NCBI GenBank assembly: GCA_030710605.1
Contig: CP092874.1
Coordinates: forward strand, 41,790,963 to 41,854,962
From: Cordylochernes scorpioides
Lineage: Eukaryota; Arthropoda; Arachnida; Pseudoscorpiones; Chernetidae
Reading direction: 5' to 3'
DNA: 64,000 bases
Made by a program: the position numbers and the translations under genes. Positions 21,759 to 32,410 of this stretch are shown one piece after another. The first letter of the stretch is position 1, and each line of letters begins with the position of its first letter. The notes beneath the pieces are model-generated. The model was not told where the DNA came from. It did no database searches and worked only from the letters and a program-made list of their open reading frames with translations.

Positions 21759-21898
21759 ATGGTGAACCCATGTTCACAACAAATTATGATACTCGAAACA
21801 AATCCGTAGAGGGTTCGGCAGTAAAAAATATATATAAAATTCCCACTCCTGCTTGTTATTATACGAAGCTGAGTAGTCGAGAGACCCACCTTACATCT
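21759..21898 (+). repeat. Dispersed repeat (copy at 21088-21225)
   Basis: The second copy, with several substitutions. Confidence 0.55.
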
Positions 21899-22029
21899 TC
21901 AATCAGTAAATAATCATATATATTCCTCACTGCGGTTCCCCCTGGGCCCTTGGAATATTCGATCAATTTACGGTCCATTTCCAAGGTGACTAACGGCACC
22001 CATTTTCCAATGAAGAGCAATGCTGAGAT

Positions 22030-22560
22030 AGAAATGCATGGAGACATCAGAGGCTTTTAACTGGACACAAAAACAGAAAATGAACATGGACCCAGAGCAG
22101 CAGCTTTACACACCCAATATAGATGTCATTGCAACTGCTGTGGTAGAGATGTACGAAGACATCTGAGGCTCCTCATTGGACAAGAGAACAACATAAATTA
22201 ACTTGGACCCAGAGCAGCTTTACACATACAAGATACTGAACATTGCTACTGTTTTGATAGAGATGTATGGCCAATCTGAGGCTCTTCATTGGACACAACA
22301 ACAATAGAAAATTGACATGGACCCAGAACAGCACCTTTACACACCCAAGATGGGGACATTGCTACTGCTGTGATAGATATGCATAAAGACATCTGAGGCT
22401 CTTTATTGGACACAACATCAACAACAACAGAAATTTGACATGTACCTAGAGCAGCAGCTTTATGCACCCAAGATAGAGGACATTGCGACTGCTGTGATAG
22501 AGATGTATGGAGACATCTGAGGTTCTTCATTAGGCACGACAGCAACATCATGAATTTCAT
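22030..22560. repeat. Tandem array, unit about 115-123 bp
   Basis: The phrase CATCTGAGGCTCTTCATTGG recurs at about 22044, 22159, 22273, 22390 and 22513, with blocks GACCCAGAGCAGCAGC, TTTACACACCCAAGAT and GACATTGCTACTGCTGTGAT between. Copies differ by about 10-20% by eye. Minus-strand frames across it vary in length and do not look like a conserved protein. Confidence 0.8.
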
Positions 22561-22732
22561 TTAAAAGGTTGCCACCCCATATTTTATTAAATATATTTAT
22601 AGACCTTATAAATAACTTTGAGAATTTAATTATATACAGGTATATGGGATCATATGAAATTACAAATATAATTATCTTCGACATCACTGAAGAATTATAG
22701 ACATTATAAATAATCTTGAGATAAGATATGAT

Positions 22733-23428
22733 AAAATAAGACCTAATTCAAATAAATTAATAGTGTGTGGTATATTGGTAACAGTGTTGATACTATCATC
22801 AGACAATAGAATAAATGAGAAAAAATAACACAGCATGTTCTTGAATAGTACTGTTATCAATTGTGTAAACAAATGTTACATGTTTATCAATACATCTTCT
22901 TAAACACTACTGGTATCAAGTGTGTGAACAAATTATACATTTTTACACACTTGATACCAGTGCTATTTAAGAACATGCTGTGATATTTTTTCTCATAAAA
23001 AAGTCGGTGGACGAGTGGGTAACATCCTCGACTCCCTACAGACATGAACCGGGATCGAATCCCGCGTTAACATTTTGTAAAATATGTGAATAAGCTTCAA
23101 ATATTATTCATTTGTTGCAAATATCAAATACACCGGCCTTCTGTCACTGTCATCATCTGACCAGAGAAGAAATTCTGGGACAGCTAACGGTGGGAACGAT
23201 ACAACCTGATGTGTCTTCATAAACCTGTAGGTAAATCAATCAATCTTCCTACATTTCTATAGCCAAGAGAACTCGCGAGCCGAGCCCGAATATAACACCT
23301 GAAAATAGAGAAAAATAAATAATAAAAAAAAAACATTTTTTCTCATTTATTCTTTTGTCTGATGATAGCTACAATACTGTTACCGAAACGGCAAACACTA
23401 TTAATTAATTTGAATTAGGCCTTATTAC
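22733..23428. repeat. Inverted repeat interrupted by a SINE
   Basis: The left arm begins GACCTAATTCAAATAAATTA and the right arm ends TAATTTGAATTAGGCC. Both arms carry, facing inward, a CTGATGATAG...CTGTTACC segment, and the right arm adds GAAACGG. An inner hairpin lies around ACACTTGATACCAGT (22910-22970). The tRNA-derived SINE at 22997-23334 splits the right arm. The CTGATGA and GAAAC pieces recall hammerhead repeats, but no helix II forms next to GAAA. Confidence 0.6.
22997..23334 (+). mobile_element. tRNA-derived SINE with 12-bp target duplication
   Basis: 338 bp flanked by the exact repeat ATTTTTTCTCAT (22985-22996 and 23335-23346). The 5' head (about 23003-23072) has a D-arm-like GGACGAGTGGGTAACATCC (A box) and a T arm CGGG/CCCG closing loop ATCGAAT (B box), so it derives from a tRNA. 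A body of about 240 bp follows and ends in AAATAAATAATAAAAAAAAA. It depends on a LINE for movement. The source tRNA and partner LINE are not identified. Confidence 0.85.
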
Positions 23429-23930
23429 CTTGTATCTATAATATATAATCCATATTACGCTTTATCATTATTAAGACTAACTAGTTTATTTTCTAAATTT
23501 AAATATTAAATTTATTTTTACAAATATCTAGGATTGTTGCTACAAACGGTCTTCCATTGAGTCATTGAATCGATTCCTGACCCCATTTAAACAGTTTTGA
23601 CCAGAGTTTTATTCGGAAATTCACCCCAAGTATTTGTTCAAGGCTCTAACCTTTTTTGTAAAGTTTTAAACAAGGAACGATGATATATTTTAGAGCTCAA
23701 TTGACTCATTTCTTGATTGATTCAAAAGATATTTATAAGAGGGACGGCAACAATGAAATTGCGGTTAACAAAGTTTTTTTTTTTAATTTAGAACTTCCAT
23801 TGTTTAAACACCGAATTATTATAGTTTGAAAGATTATTGTTTTAAAGTAGTTTGGGTATGGCGTTCTGACTTTATATCCTAGGTAGCATTATTTCTATAT
23901 GAATATATAATTATAGCCACGCTCAATAAA

Positions 23931-24245
23931 TTGAAACAGCAAGTAGGTAAACAGCGTGGTAAGTTTCTTTATTGAGAACTACGAGCTTTCGGACATCAGC
24001 TGCCCTTCATCAGGTACAATGGGTGGTTGGAAAAAGTGAACCAATATATACATGCAGTAAATTAGCATAAGAGAAAGCTAACTAACATCTATTTAAAATA
24101 ATTAAGAAATTTACATAAGAACTAAAAATAAAAGTACGAAATCTCTAAAAAATACGAAATTTCTAAAAAATAGACTAAAAATCTGTGTATGACGGATAAA
24201 AGGTAAAACACGAGAAAAAGGATGGGAAGAAGAGCGTAGGCACAA
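23931..24245 (-). repeat. PLE inverted arm, left (315 bp)
   Basis: Perfect inverted match of 24703-25017. Contains hammerhead motif C1. Confidence 0.9.
23971..24020 (-). ncRNA. Hammerhead-like motif C1
   Basis: Identical to C2, on the opposite strand: CTGATGA plus an extra A, helix II GGGCA/TGTCC around GCTGA, GAAA, helix III palindrome AGCT, cleavage expected after CTC. Helix I is TAC/GTA plus an outer ATTG/CAAT with a five-base bulge between. Confidence 0.65.
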
Positions 24246-24270
24246 TGAAGGAAGGGAGCGAAATAAGATG

Positions 24271-24708
24271 TCAGTGGCCTAGTTTAGAAAAAGCAGTATA
24301 TTGAGGGGGGAGATCTATTTTCCTATTAAAACTGGGGATGGAGTTAGACACGAGAGCCCCCAGGACCAAACGTTGATATTTATTCTTAACTTCACTGTAT
24401 ACCGGAATCGTGTTGCGTAGATTAAAAGAGTGGTTAAATTCGTGGCTGTGTTGATATAGTAGTGACTTACGATCGTGGGAACGGATGTTTCGTTCGTGTT
24501 CTAGGACACGAGTGGCAATGGTGCGGCCAGTTTCTCCGACGTATGATTGTGGACAGTCGTTGCACGGTATTCTGTAGATGGCATTGGAGAAAGATTGGGG
24601 GCTGGGCCTGACGGAGCTTTTTGTGAGGGGATGGCGTAACGATGTGCCTAGGGAAGGTGATTTTTTAAAAAACGTGCGGATGCCAAATTTACGCAGATAA
24701 AATTGTGC
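24271..24708 (-). CDS. GIY-YIG endonuclease domain of a Penelope-like element (partial)
   Basis: An open frame of 145 codons with no ATG, entering from the right arm and ending at TGA 24271-24273. The pattern IYRIPCNDCPQSYVGETGRT followed by TRVLEHER is the GIY-YIG nuclease signature of Penelope-like retroelements. It shows the two Tyr-centred motifs (IYR for GIY, YVG for YIG), the linker cysteines CNDC, the Arg of TR and a Glu in LEHE. A QHSHEFNHSF segment follows, as in the family, where a histidine of the nuclease lies. The C-terminal 40 residues end ...FSKLGH. The reverse transcriptase that should precede it is cut off by the arm. There are no internal stops, so the insertion looks young. 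Confidence 0.85.
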   Translation of the reverse strand, partial: AQFYLRKFGIRTFFKKSPSLGTSLRHPLTKSSVRPSPQSFSNAIYRIPCNDCPQSYVGETGRTIATRVLEHERNIRSHDRKSLLYQHSHEFNHSFNLRNTIPVYSEVKNKYQRLVLGALVSNSIPSFNRKIDLPPQYTAFSKLGH

Positions 24709-25017
24709 CTACGCTCTTCTTCCCATCCTTTTTCTCGTGTTTTACCTTTTATCCGTCATACACAGATTTTTAGTCTATTTTTTAGAAATTTCGTATTTTT
24801 TAGAGATTTCGTACTTTTATTTTTAGTTCTTATGTAAATTTCTTAATTATTTTAAATAGATGTTAGTTAGCTTTCTCTTATGCTAATTTACTGCATGTAT
24901 ATATTGGTTCACTTTTTCCAACCACCCATTGTACCTGATGAAGGGCAGCTGATGTCCGAAAGCTCGTAGTTCTCAATAAAGAAACTTACCACGCTGTTTA
25001 CCTACTTGCTGTTTCAA
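24703..25017 (+). repeat. PLE inverted arm, right (315 bp)
   Basis: Perfect inverted match of 23931-24245. Contains hammerhead motif C2. Confidence 0.9.
24928..24977 (+). ncRNA. Hammerhead-like motif C2
   Basis: CTGATGA (24935-24941), one extra A, helix II GGGCA/TGTCC, GAAA (24958-24961), then GCTC with cleavage expected after C24965. Helix III is the palindrome AGCT, so dimer formation is needed. Helix I pairs TAC (24932-24934) with GTA (24966-24968) and ATTG (24928-24931) with CAAT (24974-24977). The unpaired A between core and helix II departs from the consensus but also occurs in families D and E. Confidence 0.65.
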
Positions 25018-25028
25018 TATGAATATAT

Positions 25029-25440
25029 GCAAATATTCCAGTATGTAAATATATCAGTATTAGGAATATGTAAATCATACTCTTAATATTTCAGATGTTG
25101 AACATTTTATAATTTTTTATGAAAAAGGGCGTATCTGGATCTATGAAGAAAGAAAATTCTCAAAATATTTCGAGTAATTGCTCCCTCTTTATCAATTTAT
25201 TGCCAATGACTTAAAGTATTATATATATTGTTATAGAGAAACTTTTTAAAATATTTTTATATTATAATGATATAAATATTTAATAAAGTCTTTTTATAAA
25301 CCACAATTTATATATCACAAATAAAAAACGTTTTTTGAATGTAAAAAAAATTCTTATTAAGTTTTCAAAATAAAAACATATATATGTTTATTAAAATTTA
25401 AAAGTAATCAAAGATTGGCAAACTATATTGACATTGAAAA
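25029..25440. other. AT-rich spacer without recognised gene
   Basis: No feature recognised. Confidence 0.45.
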
Positions 25441-25690
25441 AAAGGCATCTCCTGATCTTATAACTAAAGGTTTTTATGAATGTAACTGAATATTTACATA
25501 CTTATGAGAAAATGAACAAAAATAAAAAATAATAAAAAAAATCAAGGTGTTGGTATTAAATCAAAAAAGGCATCTCCTGACCTGCTCACACGAGCATTTA
25601 AGATGGCAGAGCGCCATCTAATGAAACCGAAATCAACGTTTAGTTGATTTCTGTTCCATCTAAAAAGGTCATGTGAGTAGTCAGGATATA
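25440..25690. repeat. Family A repeat fragments without ribozyme
   Basis: Contains AAAAAGGCATCTCCTGA twice, GGCAGAGCGCCATCTA and AAATCAACGTTTAGTTGATTT, the 3' half of the family A repeat also seen at 2.6 kb and in the palindrome at 46.8 kb. No hammerhead core. Confidence 0.55.
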
Positions 25691-25960
25691 ATACATACTT
25701 ATACGAGTATAAATTTTATTTTTAATTATTTGTAAGGTTTCGGTAACCCACCCTTGTCAAAGAGACCAACACTTTATATTGTTTATTCCGTGTCACTTTA
25801 TGAAGATACTCTGAAACGTGTAGAGCATGATGCACGTTGATATTTAGAAACAATTATATATACAGTTACGAGCGTCATTCTTCGTCGCCTCTGTCACGGT
25901 TTGCTTTTTTTTTGGAATGGCGCCCTCCTATTGGTCGGCTACGATCACGGCCACCTTTGC

Positions 25961-25978
25961 CCCCCCCCCCCCCCCCCA
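25961..25978. repeat. Poly(C) tract
   Basis: A run of about 18 C in AT-rich DNA, which may be collapsed or extended in the assembly. Confidence 0.85.
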
Positions 25979-26012
25979 TTTTTGTAACTATTGTGTTGGA
26001 GCGGGTCGCTCC

Positions 26013-26155
26013 TTGAATAAATGCATATATTAGTTAATAACCAAATGGAATCCTCTCTTTTTTCCCCAGTAAGAGACGCCTACGGAAGCCAACAGTACAT
26101 AAACAGATAAAGCACATAGGCTATAGTTATTAACTAACATATGCATTTATTTAAG
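26013..26155. repeat. Hairpin repeat
   Basis: CCTTGAATAAATGCATATAT is followed after about 90 bp by ATATGCATTTATTTAAGG; the adjacent TTAGTTAATAAC and GTTATTAACTAA also pair. Confidence 0.7.
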
Positions 26156-26159
26156 GCGC

Positions 26160-26243
26160 CAAAATATAATTGTAGCAAATAGTATTTGAATCAAAACATT
26201 CAATCGGGTAAAACACGGGCGTTGCCCGGGTCATTCGGCTAGT
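26160..26243 (-). repeat. Family S fragment (5' end)
   Basis: Minus-strand copy of the first 80 bp of family S: ACTAGCCGAATGACCCGGGC, the GC hairpin, and CCCGATTGAATG. Confidence 0.7.
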
Positions 26244-26865
26244 GAAATATAAAAACGAGCTAAAAACCCAACAAATGATATGCGAGAGATATTTACAGAA
26301 TAGATCAAAAGGCAAAGGACAAGTCACCTCAGTTGGCCGGTATTATGATCAGGGTGTATGGACCGATTTGATCTGCTCCATGGATTAGTATTAAAAATAT
26401 ACTCTATGAAGATTCAATGGAAGCTCTCATGTAAGATATATAGGTATAGAAGGGTTATAAAAACAAAAGAGATTATATAAATACGCCAATGAGAGAAACT
26501 AGTGCTCTTTAAGCATGAAAATCAATTAGTAAATCTATCAAAGGTCTCACTCACAAAATAATAGATAAAAATTCTCAAAAAAAGATGCATATATATTAAT
26601 AGAATTCAACACATATGAAACTCGTATAGTTGATTAGCAAGTGTAGAAACAAGTCTATAAACATAATTCCATTTAGGAATAGAAGCAAACGCAATACAAA
26701 TGAAAGCTAGTACCTTGATCAGCGTATATATAGATATTCTTATGATATAATTTCACTTCTCACAAGCATACCAATGAAAACAGCATAAATAGAAATGAAG
26801 GAGTTTATTGAGTAGAATGTTGACTAGAGAAACTTTAGGAAGATCTCTCTAATCGCTGATTTTGA
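26244..26865. other. Stretch without recognised gene
   Basis: No coding region or repeat recognised. Confidence 0.4.
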
Positions 26866-26947
26866 ATTATTCCAGAATTAGCAAGATACCCATTATTGAG
26901 TAATAAAGAAAAGCTAACCACATATGCGTTTGATGCTGTTTGTCCTC

Positions 26948-26990
26948 ATCAGCGTGGTGCAAGCTGTACCTTAACGACCAAAAATGCTAA
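26948..26990 (-). ncRNA. Hammerhead-like motif A4 (degenerate)
   Basis: CCAC/GTGG helix I and CTGATGA are intact, but GAAA reads CAAA and helix II is GGAC against GCAT. Inactive by sequence. Confidence 0.5.
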
Positions 26991-27186
26991 TCTTTGAGGC
27001 TTACTAAAAATCAAGGAATGGATATTTAAGACATTTCTATTAATTTATCAACCTTATACAACACAATATTACCTTTTTACTATTTATACTATGTTTCTCA
27101 CGCACTTACAGCCATAAATACCCATTTTTTATATCTAGAAGCCTCAAGACCAGCTTATTTGGTTGTTCGAGTACAGCTTTCACCAC

Positions 27187-27226
27187 GCTGATGAGGGCCA
27201 ACTACCTGAAACGCGTAGGTTGTTGA
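27187..27226 (+). ncRNA. Hammerhead-like motif A5 (degenerate)
   Basis: CTGATGA, GAAA and the ACGCGT palindrome are intact, but helix I (CCACG against AGGTTG) and helix II (GGGC against ACCT) have decayed. Confidence 0.5.
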
Positions 27227-27559
27227 ATTTTATCGATTAATTATTTCTGGCATAATCAAAAATCAACGATTAGTGTTTTGATTTCGACAGATGGCACAAG
27301 CATCAGAAACCTTTAGTTGCACGATCTCAAGAGATAATTTTTATTTGAAAAAAAATGATCAACCAGATCCCAATAACAATCTCACTATTATATGCTATTT
27401 TTTTACATAATGCTAATATCACATTCATTTTTATAGAAAAATTTATATATTGGGTTGTAAGGAAAATTCATTCGGTTTATTATCCCTTTGTTTCATAACA
27501 TTTACCTGTATTATTTGTATTTTGAAAAACGTAATTTTTTTTCTTTTTCCAGGCTTGAA

Positions 27560-28580
27560 AATGGAATATCCAGGAGGCAAAATCAACATTTTCGACATCT
27601 GCTTTTCTTCGCTTTTCATCGAGGTCAAAAAGCAGCCGAAGCAGCTCGAACAAATGCAATGTGTATGGAAAAGGTGTCATAGGGGAGCGAGCAGCACAAT
27701 AATGGTTTGCAAAGTTCAAAAACGCGACTTGGACCTTGAAGACACGCCTCGAAGCGGACGACCATCAGAATTCGATGAGGAACATCTAGAGGCCCTGTTG
27801 AAGGAAGTTGGTAGACAAACAACCCGTGAGTTGGCCGAAAAAATGAAAATGTATTGCTGTGACTATCGCCAAACATCTTCACTCAACAAATTTTTCTCAA
27901 AAACTTGGAACTTGGGTGCCTCACTAGCTTAATGAAACCAACAAACAAAATCGCCTTCAAATCGCTGCTCTACATCTCGCACGCCAACAATCAACACGGA
28001 GCTATAAACAACTATGTTTTATACCTAATCGTTATCGGAGATGAAAAATGGTGTCTATACGTGAATATAAAGCAAAACAAAAAGTGGTTGGATCCAGGAG
28101 ATACGCCGAAGTCAAGAATAAAGCTAGATCTTCACCCACAAAAGGCTATGATCTGGGGTTTTTTTGGGACTGCGAAGATGTGCTGTATTGGTAAATGCTC
28201 GAAAGGAATGCCACGGTCAACAAGGACCTCTACATTGCCCAATTGCATCGCGTGAATGAGGCTATTCAACAGAAAAGACCCGATCGACAAGGTCAAATCA
28301 TTCTCCTTCACGACAACGCTAGGCCGCATGTTGCACAAGTCGTCAAAGTCGCCCTTAAAAAGCTTGAATGGGAAGTTCTAAAACACCAGCCGTATTCTCC
28401 GGACCTCGCACCAACCGATTACCACCTTCTCCGCTCCATGTCAAACCATATGAGAGGCACTACCTTCGATGATGGAGGACCTCAAAACCTGGCTCAACAA
28501 CTTAATTTCTTCGACACCAGACCGGGCGATTTTTGACATCAATGCCATCAACAAACTAGTCGAACGTTCAGAGGAAGTGT
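27560..28580 (+). pseudogene. Mariner-2 transposase, several frameshifts
   Basis: Pieces in different frames: HFRHLLFFAFHRGQKAAEAA (N-terminal helix-turn-helix), DLEDTPRSGRPSEFDEEHLE with TTRELAEKM, IGDEKWCLYVNIK, then from 28195 ERNATVNK...LLHDNARPH...YSPDLAPTD. The catalytic Asp residues are present, and the second and third are 34 residues apart, so this is a D34D mariner of a different subfamily from mariner-1. At least four frameshifts or small deletions separate the blocks, and the frame ends ...NNNGEY at the LINE junction. An old, dead copy. Confidence 0.88.
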
Positions 28581-28949
28581 AAATAATAACGGAGAATACA
28601 ACAACAACAACAAAAACCCTTATTTAGGGTCACTGACCCTATACAGGATTCACCAGAGGTATGCATAAGAACAAAGCAGTGAGACAAAGGAAATACGATA
28701 TAAACAGAAGAAAAAGAAAAAAAAAAAGAAAAAAAACAAGAAAGAGAAAGAGGGAAGCTAGAAAAACAACACAAAAAGAGTAGCAGTAAGAAAGTGAGGA
28801 GTGAGTGTCACTTGGCCTTCTTCTGAGATATGGACTTGTGGAAACCATAAAACGCCGTAGCAATATACTTATTCTGGGTCATATTGTCAATTAATGATGG
28901 AAGTGAAGCACAGAGTTGCCCAGTTTTGAGCATAAGGGTTCTTCTTTCA

Positions 28950-31900
28950 GAGCAGAGCAATAAAAAATATAGTGAGTGATTTCATTTTTTAGTTTTGAAT
29001 TACAGAAGGTACAAATCGGATCCTCACCGCAGAGCATCTTGGTGTGGTTTTCTCTAAAAAACTTGAAAGTATTCTAACTTGTGCGAGTAGTCTTACAACC
29101 GGGAAAGGAAAAATCCCCTAAAAGGTATCCCTCCGTCATCAAAGATATGTGAATGTCTTTGTAGTGAGAGTATAGCTTAGATTTATCCATTCTTGTAAGG
29201 TCATTTTGTATAGATTGGTCTGCCGCTGTTTTTAAGAGCCCTGCAATCGCGCTCCTCGGCGTTTCAGGATCATCACAGAATACAAGTGCAGGGGATCCAT
29301 TATTGTTAAGCAGATTGGTGAGCTTTTTAATGAAACCGATGGGTGTGCCCGAAGCATTAGACAGTTCCCGTGTTCTATCAAAACATATACGCGGCAATCT
29401 GTCACTGCTCATATTCAACACCCGCAGCCAATACTTCAGGGTTAATTTTAAAGCTGTTACACTCAATGAGATACGACCGGTTTCTAATCTGATATTGTAT
29501 CCTGGAGTATATTGGGCAGATTCAGGAACCTACGGATAAATATGTCTTGTATTACTGTCCAGTAAGTCTTTATGCTCTGTTGCCCACAATGGAGCGGCAT
29601 ACATCAGGACAGCTCTCACTAATGTATCAAAGAGTTTGATTGATAAATTTATTGACTTTGCTTTTGATTTTATTAATATTGGGTGTGTGGCGTTAATTGC
29701 TGTAAGTGCTTTTCCTTTCAAGTAATTTTCCGGGTGAGTAGTTGTTATTGTTGGTGTCAGAGGGAATCCCAAGTATGTATATCTTGAAGTTATTGTTGTG
29801 GGTTTATCGTTCCAGAACCATCTATCCTTATTTGAGGGTTTACCTCCATTACGGAACACCATAATCTTTGATTTGGACTCATTTAGTGTCATTAAGTTCT
29901 CATCGAGATATTCCTTCAGTATTTTGATCTTCTTTTGGAGGTTCATCCTGGACTCACCTATAATTGCTATGTCGTCGGCGTACAGCAATAAATGGATATC
30001 TCCAAATTCTGGCAAATTTACACTCAGCAGGTCTGAATTATTATAAATTTCGATTAAGTCCGTGATAAATAATATAAAAAGCAGTGGGGAAAGTGGTTCT
30101 CCCTGGAGGACTCCCGAGTTTATCTTAATACTTACCGTAAATGATCCCTTCCAGCTGATAGCTATAGTTGATTGTTCGTAGTAACTTCTGATCGTACTTA
30201 TGAATTGGTAACTTATGCCTAGGTTGTAAAGTTTTTTCCAAAGTATTGAGTGAGGTACAGTATCAAATGCCTTCCTTAGATCGACAAAAAAGACATATAG
30301 TTTTCCCCTCTTTTTTCTTAATGATAGTTGGATTAAAGTAGTTAGTGTAAATATGTGGTCAATACATGATCTTCCTTTTCTAAATCCCGCTTGGTTTTCC
30401 GGTATAACCCTTCTTCCCTCGACCCATTCCTCCAGTCTTGATCTTCGGATTGAAGTGAAAAGCTTTGATACATTTCTAATCAGTGCCATACCTCGGTAGT
30501 TGGAGAGGCTGTTCTTATAACGATTTTTAAAGATTGGGTGTATAGTGGAATTAGTCCAAATTGCTGGGTATTTTCCAATTGTCATAACACTATTGTAGAG
30601 TTGTTTCAACAGCAGTATGTACGAATCAGGGAGTATTTTTAATACTTCATTGGGGATGCCATCGGGCCCGCATGCCTTGTTACTCTTCAAACCAGCTATC
30701 TCCATGTATATGTCTGCATTGGTTATCTCTGAGTTCAATATATGATCGTTCTGAGAAATCACATTATATAAATTACAAATTCTCAAATTTTTCTCTGTAG
30801 TCATTAGTTCGCGGTAAAAGTTCAGCCAGTCCTGTATAGCTATTTCTCCTTGGATTATAGATGTGCTTTTGTAGAGCGCAATAGAAGGTCTTTGAGTATT
30901 TAGAATTTCTGAGTATTTCCTGTTTTTCATTATCAAAGCCTTTCCTTTTTAGATCCAATAAAGCTAGATATTTCTTTCTGGAAGAAGCATAACAATCCCT
31001 GTCTTCCAATCTATTTGTTTTGCGATATTTCTTCAGACTTTCTTTTGCCAGTTTTTTCATATCATAGCAGTCCTTATCGAACCACGGCTTAGATTTCCTG
31101 GGGCCGCCCTTAATTGAGCACGTTATTTTTGCAGATGACATTGCTTCCAAAATTCGCTGATTGAAAGTGTATACAAGGTCATCGGAGGCTGGTATGTTTT
31201 TTCCGCAATTCTTCCAGTTTCATTTTAAACATTGCGAGTCCCTCGGCTGACCATCTATATCTCGTAAAATTATAATCTTCCCGTTTGGTTTTTTTCTCAT
31301 TGAAGTTTTGGCCTTTTATCGTTAAAACCAAAGGGTGGTGGTCAGAGTACAGTTGGTCATCGACTTTGAAGTCCAGTAAAATTTGTAGTGACCCCTGTGA
31401 GAGTATGCAATAGTCAATAGTCGAAGAGCCTCTTTCAGATATGTATGTAAAATTCTATCTTTATCCCCTCTAGATCTTCCATTAACTATTGTCAAAGAAT
31501 TATCTTCCAGGAAACCAAGAGGTTTATCAGACAGAGATGATATTATATGATCTTTGGCCCTTCTTTCCGATGTTAGAGGGAGCTGAAAATTAAGTGGATT
31601 GTGCAGTCCTCCCAACTTCCCAGTTCTGATGTTTAAATCTCCAAGTAAAATTATTTCCTTTCCATCTGATATTTGCATTTGAATGTATGTAGAAAGTTTA
31701 TCTAAGTTATGTAGCTGTATTTGGTTTGGAGGAAGGTATACAAATATCAAACAGATAACATGTTGGAGGGCTCTTGTGTTTGTTGATAAGAAAATAGATA
31801 ACCAAGTGCCATCCTTTTCTGAACTGTCTACTCTATATTTCCCGCCTTCCCTAAAACCGACAATCATAACCCCTGACCCTCTTCCCCTTCCAGATTCTTT

Positions 31901-32410
31901 GGTGGCAGCTAATTCGATAATTTGATAATCTTTTAGTGTTATGTTAGTCTTGTTCAGGCACCATGTTTCAAGTAGAGCAAATATTTCGTAGTTCTTTATG
32001 TGCTCGAGGAGTGGAAATATCGAAATAATCCTATAGAAACCATTTATATTCCAACACATTATTTTTTCCGCGATGTCTCGCGAAATTTCAGAAAAAATTG
32101 CATTGTCATCGTCTTGAGAATCATATTTACATGTATTTATTTCGAAGTAACTTTCCGTTATTTGATTATAGGGTGGAGAATTATTTTGTGATTTTGATGT
32201 CGTATTTCTACGAGGTTGTTGCTATATAGCATCTCCTGTGCTATCAACAACTTGGCCATTCATCACTTTACAGACTTTATCATTTACAAAAAGCTTGTTA
32301 TCTCTCAACTTCGATTTTATTCCCCTTTCACCCAATTCTTTCCTTTTTGAAATTAGAATGCGCCGTTGCTCGCTAACATTTTTACTATAATCTTTACTCA
32401 TAGAAATTTT
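28950..32410 (-). pseudogene. LINE ORF2: endonuclease, reverse transcriptase, Cys/His end
   Basis: In element order: an APE endonuclease from about 32060 (CWNINGF, LLETW, LLGDLNIRTG and, after a frameshift near 31400, SDHHPLVL); reverse transcriptase (ACGPDGIPNEV, ENQAGFRKGRSCIDHIF, LYVFFVDLRKAFDTVP, GVLQGEPLSPLLF, LLLYADDIAII); then a C-terminal region with LPRICFDRTREL and, near 28990-29050, a CxFC-type cluster. The catalytic YADD is intact. An in-frame TAG lies at 29530-29532, with frameshifts near 30925 and 31400. ORF1 and ORF2 appear to be joined in one frame near 32060-32100. Inactive. Confidence 0.87.

Larger units (their letters stand above)
23909..25017 (-). mobile_element. Snapback Penelope-like element with hammerhead arms
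   Basis: Two 315-bp arms, 23931-24245 and 24703-25017, are perfect inverted repeats by eye. Between them is a GIY-YIG reading frame on the minus strand. A 12-bp direct repeat ATATGAATATAT flanks the insertion (23897-23908 and 25017-25028), with a 22-bp one-sided tail (23909-23930) between the left duplication and the left arm. Tails plus inverted terminal repeats are a known arrangement in Penelope-like retroelements, which encode a reverse transcriptase fused to a C-terminal GIY-YIG nuclease. The reverse transcriptase is missing, so this is a 5'-truncated copy. Each arm holds one family C hammerhead motif. Confidence 0.85.
26866..27330. mobile_element. Inverted pair of family A hammerhead repeats
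   Basis: The left copy (minus, about 26866-27030) and right copy (plus, about 27115-27330) both hold AAATACCCATT-type starts, GGTACAGCTTGCACCACGC-type leads and the hammerhead region. The spacer (about 27035-27110) is AT-rich. Both copies are more diverged than that at 10.2 kb. Confidence 0.55.

Noticed and set aside
22246..22687. A 104-codon minus-strand frame with repeated text
   Set aside because: It is read across the tandem array; the repetition comes from the DNA units, and units differ in length.
22733..23428. CTGATGATAG...GAAACGG as a sixth hammerhead family
   Set aside because: No helix II can form directly next to GAAA; kept only as part of an inverted repeat.
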